This document shows positions 55,690 to 64,000 of a stretch of DNA of 64,000 nucleotides, one piece after another. The DNA is taken from positions 2,433,001 through 2,497,000 of the forward strand of contig NC_066293.1 in the NCBI RefSeq assembly GCF_905404315.1, in the 5' to 3' direction. Source of the DNA: Leptidea sinapis (taxonomy: Eukaryota; Arthropoda; Insecta; Lepidoptera; Pieridae). The notes beneath the pieces are model-generated. The model had not been told where the DNA came from. It ran no database searches and saw only the letters and a list, made by a program, of their open reading frames with translations. Each line of letters opens with the position of its first letter. Within the stretch, counting starts at the first letter, position 1. Both the position numbers and the translations under genes were made by a program.

Positions 55690-58617
55690 TAGGAGCGAGG
55701 AGTGTCGAGGACCGGAAGCCAAATCCGGGGAATTCACCCCAACTTAAACGCCGTCCACCACCACCTTGAGACGGCGCAGCCGGCCTTGTGTTTCCTTACG
55801 GAGACGCAGATATCTCGACCTAGCGATACGTCATATTTAACGTACCCCGGGTACAATATTGAGCACAATTTTTTGCCTCATGCCGGGGTATGTGTGTACG
55901 TTAGGGAGGATATCTGCTGTCGCCGTCTCGGCAAGTTTGAGTGTAGGGACCTGTCTACTCTCTGGCTCCACGTAGATTTCGAGGACCGCGTCCGCATCTA
56001 TGCGTGTTATTACAGGTCCCATAGTGGTAACGCAGAAACCGATCATCTCATGGGCTGCGTTTAAGTGGCAATTGACGACGTCAAGCACGTCGTCAGATCC
56101 CCTCCGTTGAAATCGTAGCCTTGGGTGATTTCAACGGGCACAATGCCGAATGGCTTGGATCACGTACCACAGACTACGCAGGGCGATCTATGCACAATTT
56201 TGCATTGGCGTATGGTCTGTCCCAATTGGTTGAGTCGCCTACGCGGCTCCCGGATGTGGACAGCCACATGCCGTCCTTATTAGATCTTCTACTGACTACA
56301 CATCCCGATAGTTACCAGGTCTCTGTCGACGCCCCTCTCGGAACGTCTGACCATTGCCTGGTCAGGAGTGTAGTGCCCATCCGACGCCAACGTCGCAGAC
56401 CACCAGCGACCCGCCGCGTTTGGCACTACAAGTGAGCAGATTGGGATAGGATGTGTTCCTTTTTTGCATCCTACCCTTGGGGCAAGGTTTGTTTCCCTTC
56501 GGATAATCCTAGTGCCTGCGCCGTTGCAGTAGCCGATGTGTTACTGCAGGGCATGGATATTTTTATACCAAGCTCTGTAGTACCGATCGGTGGCAGATCA
56601 CAGCCCTGGTTCGATGCGTCAGTTAAAGCAGCATCTGATTGCAAAAAACAGGCGTATCGAACTTGGGTTGCGGCGCTGGGCACAAAGGATCCGACATGCA
56701 AAGTTCTTAAGAGGAAATATAACCGTGCCTCCAAATTTTTTTAGCGGCAAATCGCCCGTGCGAAGTCAAAGCACGTCGTCAAAATCGGCGAGCAGCTTTC
56801 CAGTTATCCGACCGGAACACGCAAGTTCTGGTCGTTGTCGAAAGCTGCTCTTGGTAACTTCAACCAGTCGTCCATGCCGCCGTTGCACATGAGGAATGAA
56901 ACCCTGGCCCATACGGCAAAAGAGAAAGCCGATCTCCTATGCGCTCTTTTCGCCTCCAACTCGACTCTTGACGACAAGGGAAAAACACCGCCGACCATCC
57001 CACGGTGACAGAGCTCTATGCCTGAAGTACAGTTCAGACAGAAAACTGTTAGGCGAGCTCTGTTTTCGTTGGACGTCAGGAAGTCGAGCGGGCCGGATGG
57101 CATTTCTCCAATCGTGCTTAGAACGTGTGTTCGTTTATTCCGGCACTCTTATTCCAAAGACGTAGTCCCTGACTCATGGAAGTCAGCCCTTGTCCAACCG
57201 ATCCAAAAAAAAGGAGACAGTTCGGATCCGGCAAACTACAGGCCTATTACTATTACCTCCCTGCTCTCCAAAATCATGGAGAGCATAATTAGCCGCCAGC
57301 TTTTAGTATACCTAGAGGGTCACCAGTTGATCAACGACCGACAATACGGCTTTCGCCATGGTCGGTCGGCAGGTGATCTTCTGGTATACCTATCACATAG
57401 ACTGGCGGCGGCTATTGAAAGCAAGGGGGAAGGCCTGGCAGTTAGCCTGGATATAGCGAAGGCCTTTGATCGTGTATGGCACAAGGCGCTCCTTTCAAAA
57501 CTTCCATCATTTGGGCTTCCCGAGAGCTTATGCAAGTGGACCTCCAGCTTCCTCACTGGGCGTAGCATGCAATTCGTTGTCGACGGTTTTTACTCGAATC
57601 CCAAGCCCGTGAACGCTGGAGTGCCCCAAGGCCGTGTGTTATCTCCCACGCTGTTTCTTCTGCATATCAATGACATGTTGGACACCTCCAACATACATTG
57701 CTATGCAGACGACAGCACTGGTGATGCCGTATACACGGGCCATGCAAGTCTCTCTCGAGAAAACGGGCCGACCGAACACGACCAGTGACGGGAGAAACTT
57801 GTGTCTTCTATCGAGTCCTCTCTCGAGAAGGTCGCGGAATGGGGCAAATTGAACCTTGTCAGTCTCCAATTCAACCCCCAGAAGACTCAAGTTTGCGCGT
57901 TTACCACTAAAAAATCCCCATTTGCCGTATCACTGCTCTTCGACAACACTTCCCTTAAAGCCTCGCCTAGTATCGGAATACTGGGTCTCGAAATCTCGAG
58001 CGATTGCCAATTCCGTGGCCATCTGGAGGGCAAAGCCAAATTGGCTTCGATGAAGCTGGGCGTCATCAATAGAGCACTGCAATGGAGTATTGCTGTCATC
58101 TCTGGTCTGGCGCATCCCAGTATCAGCTCGATCCATTTGACCGCGTGCAACGCAGAGCAGCTTGAATTGTCGGGGACCCAGTGCTCTGTGAACGGCTAGA
58201 TCACTTGGCGTTGCGTAGAGACGTCACTTCATTGTGTGTCTTCTACCGCATTTATCACGGGGAGTGTTCCGAAGAGCTCTTCAACCTGATTCCTGCCGCC
58301 GAATTCCACCTTCGCACGACACGCCACAAATTAGGATATCATCCCCACCATCTGGATGTGTGGTGGTCCTCCACAGTGCGGTTTTCAAGGAGCTTTCTTC
58401 CACGTACTACAAAGCTGTGGAATGAGCTTCCTTGTGCGGTGTTTCCGGGACGATACGACATGGGTACCTTCAAAAAAAGCGCGTACACCTTCCTTAAAGG
58501 CCGGCAACGCTCTTGTGATTCCTCTGGTATTGCAAGAGATTGTGGGCGGCGGTGATCACTTAACACCAGGTGACCCGTACGCTCGTTTGTCCTCCTATTC
58601 CATAAAAAAAAGCATTT
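55690..58617 (+). mobile_element. LINE (endonuclease + reverse transcriptase), frame-broken
   Basis: 2.9 kb, ending in A8 at 58617. The endonuclease (APE type) has LCFLTETQIS, MGDFNGHNAEW (56121) and GTSDHCLV (about 56340). RT has DPANYRPITITSLLSKI, VSLDIAKAFDRVWHKALL, GVPQGRVLSPTLFLL and the catalytic CYADDS (57700). The C-terminal tail is TRHKLGYHPHHLDV, TTKLWNELPCAVFPGRYDMG. It belongs to the Jockey/CR1-like group by motif order; a finer clade is not claimed. ORF1 is absent, so the 5' end is probably truncated. Frame shifts near 56064, 56440, 56750, 57000, 57790 and 58195 inactivate it. It starts within 100 bp of the LTR element. Confidence 0.88.
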
Positions 58618-59110
58618 GACTATTTTAAGCCCTCGATAGCAAAAACATGTCCGACTTTAACCAATTTAAGATCGAATAGAAAAACTTAATAGTTGATTGA
58701 AATATGATAAAATCTAAACTTATCGACTTCAATCTATTTGTTTCCGACTTAACTAAAATCGAGCCATATGAACCGAACGAATAGAACCTCATAATTATGA
58801 CGTGAATAAAATCGGTTAAAATACCCTCATATGGATTTAATATTCATTTAAAGTAGGTAATAATATAACGGATATTACAATATAAATTAAAATAATTGTT
58901 AACTAGAATGCTACGCCATCGACAATCATTTAGGCTAGACAACAAATTACTGTTTCAACGCAGCAGCGAACATTAGTTTTAGCTTAACAAAACAGAGAAT
59001 GCTATTTCTTCGGATTGCTTTAGCTTCTCTATTAGTCTATAGGTTAGTAGCCTAGTAGGTAATATAGTAGTAAATAGTTCGTTGTGTAAATCAATAATTT
59101 AATATTTCAG
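58618..59110. other. between LINE and KIN17, no gene recognised
   Basis: AT-rich DNA without repeat copies or exon-like frames. Confidence 0.4.
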
Positions 59111-59200
59111 TACATTCCGGACGTAGAAGGAGAACAAACAATCTGTCTGCCTAATCCGGCTAAGTTTGAACGCAAACAGTTGTATAAAACGTGGATTCAG
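59111..59200 (+). other. orphan exon-like segment upstream of KIN17
   Basis: Between AATATTTCAG and CAG/GTGTGG lie 30 open codons, YIPDVEGEQTICLPNPAKFE then RKQLYKTWIQ, phase 0 at both ends. If the donor is not used, the frame runs on to a TAG at about 59252. I recognise no family. It may be the last or an internal exon of a gene whose other exons I could not find. Confidence 0.38.
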
Positions 59201-59586
59201 GTGTGGATTTCAGCTATCTCTGTTTTTTACACGATGATAGCCGTCACCTTTTAGTTTCATACAATCGAATGAATCGCTTTTTTCTTAGAAAGTTTATTCT
59301 GTTTGATCCTAGAGACCGAGCTATGAATATGAACAAAAAAGAAAAAATTGTAAATATTTTTATTCTTGAAACGTCAGAAGGGAACTCAGATGAATGAAGA
59401 TTCAAGATTCGGGATTGGGAGATATCTAAATAATTATTATATTTTGTTTATTTAATGTAAACATGTCTTTCTCTTTAGTCTATAATTCAAGTTTCATTGA
59501 TACAATGGAACTAGGAACATTATTGTGAACTACAAGCCAGTAAACAAAATTGTAAATTTAAAAGGTAATGTTTTAAAACAATAATA

Positions 59587-62500
59587 ATGGGTGGAAAAGC
59601 AGAAAAAGGCACCCCGAAGTACATAGCAAATAAAATAAAAGCGAAAGGCTTGCAGAAACTAAGATGGTACTGCCAGATGTGCCAAAAACAATGTCGAGAT
59701 GAAAACGGCTTCAAATGCCACACTATGTCTGAATCACATCAACGACAATTACTCATATTTGCTGATAACGCCTCCAAATACATTGATGACTTCTCCAAGG
59801 AATTTGCTGATGGATATTTAGAGTTATTGAGTCGCCAGTTCGGCACTAAAAGGGTTAATGCCAATAAGGTATACCAGGATTACATATCTCATCGGTGAGT
59901 AATAATTTCAAGCTTTTCATATAAGAGTGCTCTTAAGTAAAACTACATATCACAATGGTGCTCAGTTTGGTAAGACTTCCTACTTGTGAATGAAAATGGA
60001 CAGGCTATCCTGTAGTAATATACCATAGCTGAAGAAATTGCATTTAGTAGTGAAGCTCTATCTCCTATCTCTGATTCAGTGGTGATCATTTATTATTATT
60101 GTTTAAAACACTAGCAGCCTAAGCTGTTGCATGTAAATCTCTGCACTTGTGTTTTTAAATTTTTCCAATGTTTGTAATGTCCAATTTTAAATTTCATGTT
60201 AGGAGCGCTTATTACACTTTACAGTATGGAGTTCCACATTTGCACCAAGTGGTTTGGCAGGAATTATACCTATGGTTGCTGTTACCAACAGTAATCATAG
60301 TATGTATAAGTATGTATAAAAATGAATTGCTGTTTGTTAGTCTCGCTAAAACTCGATAAGGGCTGGAGCGATTTGGCAAATTTTGGTCTTGAATTATTTG
60401 TGGAAGTCCAGAGAAGGTTTAAACAACAACAATTTTGTCTTTTTCCTTTCATATGTCGTTCAGAAATCAAATTGAAAGAATAGTTTAAAATCAATAACTC
60501 TGTAAAACGAATCTTTGTAACTTTATCAGGTGGTAAAAAACAAAGTTAATTTGAGCTACCTATAGTTTATTAGATTAACAAAAGCTACTATGATGGCAAT
60601 ACAACATGTGCTGGGTCAGCTAGTATTATATAAATAAATTACATGTCAGCAACTTCACACTGTGTTAGGTATTGGTAATTGGTATGAGCCAACTGCAAAA
60701 GATTTTGTATGTAGGTACATCTAAAAGTTTGGAAGGCTTGCACTTGGGGTACCCCCTGATGTAATGGATGACCAAAAAAAGGTCCCGCTGAGTTTCTTGC
60801 AACCATTTTGATTCTGGCACAAACCTAATATATTCAAATTCGAAAACACTTTATTCATATAGGTCACGGAGATGACACTTATGAATGACAAAAAAAATAA
60901 AAATATTGTTTCTTATTGAATTTACCGCTACTTCGTAAAGGGTTGAGCTAATGAGAAGAAGTAGCAAGAAACTCTTTGCCACTCTTTTAAGTCAAGATTT
61001 ACATTTTAATTGTTTTACAAATCATTTCAATTACAATATATGCAAAGTGACGCAACAAAAATACTCAAATGTCAAAAACTGAAAGGCTTACATGAGTAAG
61101 TCAAAAAAGTAAATTAATACTTATTAACACAAGAGTTATTGAGTATAGTAGATGTATCAATCCACATATACCGTAAATATATAGAGGCATTATGTGAGCA
61201 TTTCATAAAATAAAATATGTTAATGACTTTAACTTTAAAGGAAATAATAATAATAAAAAACACATCAAGCAGACCTCCTGGTAACAAGATCATCCAGCCA
61301 CCACTCTATAGTAAGTAGTAGTATTAATACTACCAATTGGTTCTGCTCTCTTAAAATGTCTAGAAACCTCTAAAATTATACAACAAATGAAGAGAGTGGC
61401 ACAACTTTTGCAATCTATTAGGACCATCAATTGATAAATATAAAACCTTGGGAAGTATCCAGATACATTAACGGCCGTTTTCAATAACCTATCTATCCTT
61501 AGTTTAACTTACTAGATGTAGACAAATCGATCCTTTTATGCTTACTCACATTTCAATAACCTATTGACAAAAAGCATTGACTATAACTATATTGGACATA
61601 ACTATGGATAGATAATATCTTGTCATTAAACGGTGACAGCAATGTATCCGTAATTTAAACTAAGGGTAGATAGGTTAACAAAAACGGCCGCATATCTTTT
61701 ACACCATGTAAGGATTTATATTGTATACAATGTTGGCTTCCTATTTAATACATAAATATATAAACATCTTTGCATTTTGAATATTATCAAAAAACTAGAA
61801 AAAACGTAAATACATTGAGAAATCCAAATTGGTCATGTATTTGATGTCAAGTCATCTGTACACCAGTTAGTATCTTATATAATTTATGTGTCTAGATAGA
61901 GCCTCGTGCTGCTAGACAACTGATGAAAACAGGCCAGGTTTATTACTTTAGCGTGTGTGAGAAGCTATGTCTTACACTTGTGATTTCTATGTTCCTTTGC
62001 GATAGTGTGAGTGCATTTCAAAATGGAGGGTAACTGTCAGCCAAATTTTTTTTTTCAACATTTTCACAGCTGTGACAGTCTATTTAGACTTATAAATGAT
62101 CTAAGCTTTTACATTTGTTTTAAATCTAAAATCTGTATTTCAGTGACCATTTGCATATGAATGCGACTCAATGGGAAACCCTGACAGACTTTGTCAAGTG
62201 GCTGGGCAGGGAGGGGAAATGTGTTGTCGATGAAACAGAGAAGGGATGGTTTGTGGCATACATAGACAGGGATCCAGCCACCATTGCAGCACTTGAAGCC
62301 AAGGCGAAGAAGGAGAAACTTGATAAGGATGACCAAGTATGAATTTATGAAATATCTTTATTTTTTTCATGCAATTTAGAGTCCCGAATACATACTGCCT
62401 CTAATTCCTTCTTTCCCTCTGAATTATGGAAAACCACGAGAGTTATATTGCTCTTTCGCAAGTAAATTTAAATATAACTTTTGTAACAACATAACATCTT

Positions 62501-63924
62501 CCTTTCGTAGATATCAGTAGACTGATTGACCTCTCACAGCTCACAGCTCCTCCCCGCTATACATCTCCTCTCTGCTTTGGTGGAAATAACCTGACTGCCG
62601 CAAGAGATTAGAAAGCTGAGAAGCTTTGGTGGAAACTGGGCTTCATCATTTTACAAATCGTTTGAACTAGATACATTATTATGTAAAGTGATACAACAAA
62701 AATACTCAAATGTCTTACGCCAAGTACGATAAATACATATGTAAGTCAAACAAACACGGGGCAACCATCTAGGGCCCATGATCTCTGATTTGGTGCACTT
62801 CATCATTAACTCAAATATTTGATCGTGTGGCAAGAGTGGCAATGAATAACGTGATTTTTAATAATATTCTGAAGGTAATACCGAAAAATCGCACTTTATT
62901 ATTTGATGTATTTAGATCGGTATTTTACACGCCTTTTGTGCCGTTTACATGCCAAAGCCTCTGTAACCCAAACTCCATAATGGTCCATCGTTCTTACCTG
63001 TGTTGGAAGCATGTGTTGACAAACTTTCAGCTTTTATACAAAAACGTAGGTCTGGGGTTCACGGGCTCTTGCACTATTCCGTCCGGCATGCGATGTCGTA
63101 CCGCCTTATTTATTTTATTTAGAGAAATATTAAAACAAATAAAATAGTTTATTTCATGATTCCTTACCTGTGGTATGAAATGCCACGAATTTTGCTTTTT
63201 TTACTTGCGTAATTAGTGCATCTTCACATTACACAAGACGGCATTTTAATGCTGTATATAAAATTGTAAGCAATTCTGTCAACAACGTCGCGTGCCTACC
63301 GTTTTCGTATCGAGAGAGCGACTACGAACAAAGGAACCAATTGACTCCATTTAGGCGATTGATTTTCGGTGCGCTAGTGACATATCTACCTCTTTTAATA
63401 CTATAATATCATTGGGGCAGACCGTATCAATTACCATCAGCTGAATGTCCTGCTCGTCTCGTCCCTTATTTCATAAAAACATGGTTGGAAAACTCTTCTA
63501 AAAAGACACTCAGGGTAAACAGCTCGTTTAACCTGTTTTTTTTTTCACTGAATTCCTCCTTCACAACACATCATCTGGGTGTACTACAACTAAACTATTG
63601 AATGAGCTTCCTCACTTGGTGTTTCCTGGACCTTATTACATGGGTACCTACTTTAAAAAAAGCGTGTAATACTTTCTTAAAGGCAAACCTGTTATTCCTC
63701 TTTTGTTGCAAGAGAATGTGGGTGGTGTACCGAAAAAGTACATACAATATAGATTTTTTCCATAAAATCAACATATTTTTTTCTCCAGGAAAGGATGTTG
63801 GAGTTTATACAAAAACAGGTTGAAAGAGGAAAAAAGGAAGACATGGATGAGCCCAAATACACAGAGCTTAAAAGAGAAAGCAGTCAAGAACGACTCACTC
63901 TCACATTGAAGAGAAAAGTGGAAG
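59587..63924 (+). CDS. kin17: DNA/RNA-binding protein KIN17, N-terminal 212 residues (partial)
   Basis: KIN17 is a conserved nuclear zinc-finger protein linked to DNA replication, repair and pre-mRNA processing. Exons: 59587-59894 (308 nt), 62144-62336 (193 nt) and 63789-63924 (136 nt). Splice sites are GT/AG with phases 2, 0 and 1. The rest lies beyond the window. Residues 22-51 hold the C2H2 finger (C29, C32, H45, H51) within LQKLRWYCQMCQKQC. Residues 52-160 are the winged-helix-like domain (FADGYLELLSRQFGTKRVNA, then HMNATQWETLTDFVKWLGRE, ETEKGWFVAYIDRDP). Exon 3 is a charged helix (EFIQKQVERGKKEDMDEPKY). The human protein is 393 residues, from memory, so about 180 remain. The ATG is the first in frame and fits the family N terminus. 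Intron 1 holds a Helitron and two MITEs. Confidence 0.95.
60308..60623 (+). mobile_element. non-autonomous Helitron in KIN17 intron 1
   Basis: AAAAATGAATTGCTGTTTG through TGCTGGGTCAGCTAG, followed by T. The 5' end is decayed compared with 4347-4721. Confidence 0.7.
60830..61090 (-). mobile_element. reversed LINE 3'-tail fragment
   Basis: GAAAACACTTTATTCATATAG and GAGAAGAAGTAGCAAGAAAC form a motif pair also seen at 7560-7630. AATACTCAAATGTC near 61060 is shared with 62700. It reads as the complement of a retroposon tail. Confidence 0.45.
61471..61688 (+). mobile_element. MITE with CGGCCGTTTT ends
   Basis: Left ACGGCCGTTTTCAATAACCT then ATCTATCCTTAGTTTAA; right, reversed, CGGCCGTTTTTGTTAACCTA then TCTACCCTTAGTTTAA. 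Inverted ends of about 37 bases with few mismatches enclose 145 bases. No clear target duplication, no coding. Confidence 0.78.
61868..62107 (+). mobile_element. TAGATAGAG-type MITE abutting KIN17 exon 2
   Basis: Left ATTTATGTGTCTAGATAGAG, right (reversed) GCTTAGATCATTTATAAGTC. The interior matches 43100-43345. It ends 36 bases before the exon 2 acceptor AG, so it may provide the branch region of that intron. Confidence 0.7.
62525..62646 (+). mobile_element. partial MITE, relative of 17976-18291 (KIN17 intron 2)
   Basis: ACAGCTCCTCCCCGCTATAC, TCTCCTCTCTGCTTTGGTGG and CTTTGGTGGAAACTGGGC match the right half of 17976-18291. The left end is missing. Confidence 0.6.
62647..63404. other. KIN17 intron 2, no further feature recognised
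   Basis: AT-rich. A frame at 62827-63147 has no recognisable domain. 63280-63370 is somewhat GC-richer without a match elsewhere in the window. Confidence 0.35.
63405..63770 (+). mobile_element. two retroposon 3' fragments before KIN17 exon 3
   Basis: 63405-63490 ends ATGTCCTGCTCGTCTCGTCC, the terminus of the 1030-1294 family. 63560-63735 (CATCATCTGGGTGTACTAC, TGAATGAGCTTCCTCACTTG, GTTGCAAGAGAATGTGGGTG) is a decayed 3' end of the endonuclease/RT LINE. Confidence 0.6.
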
Positions 63925-64000
63925 GTGAGATTAATATAGTCAAAGTCAAAACAAACTTTATTCAATTAGGCTTAAACTAAGCTCTAGCTACTAGCATTAT

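Overview
The window looks like insect chromosomal DNA, most likely from a moth or butterfly. Genes are split by introns, intergenic DNA is AT-rich, and at least a dozen transposon families recur. The Helitron, LINE and SINE families are ones I associate with Lepidoptera from memory. The species cannot be named from sequence alone.

Ordinary genes occupy a small part. From left to right: three internal exons of an unrecognised coiled-coil protein on the minus strand (1895-5175); tRNA-Pro(UGG) (16070-16141); RpL32, ribosomal protein eL32, complete on the minus strand in three exons (18346-22889); Ssdp, the LDB-binding SSBP family, on the plus strand in six exons (27290-42970); and KIN17, plus strand, running off the right edge (59587-63924). 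Splice sites and phases were followed by hand for all four protein genes and agree throughout.

The most interesting observation is in RpL32. Both introns carry, in the host sense, a roughly 130-nt sequence that folds by eye as a box H/ACA snoRNA: hairpin, ACATTA hinge, hairpin, then ACA three bases from the end. The two copies keep their pocket sequences and differ mainly in loops.

The rest is mostly mobile DNA. The large Ssdp introns are packed with MITEs, LINE 3' ends, a Helitron and tRNA-like SINEs. From 49838 to 58617 there is a Ty3/gypsy element of the CsRn1 type (two LTRs, tRNA-Trp primer site, 5-bp target duplication, broken reading frames), followed directly by a broken LINE with endonuclease and reverse transcriptase. 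The 3' end of that same LINE is scattered across the window as truncated copies in both orientations.

No bacterial-type operon, CRISPR array or phage-like system is present.
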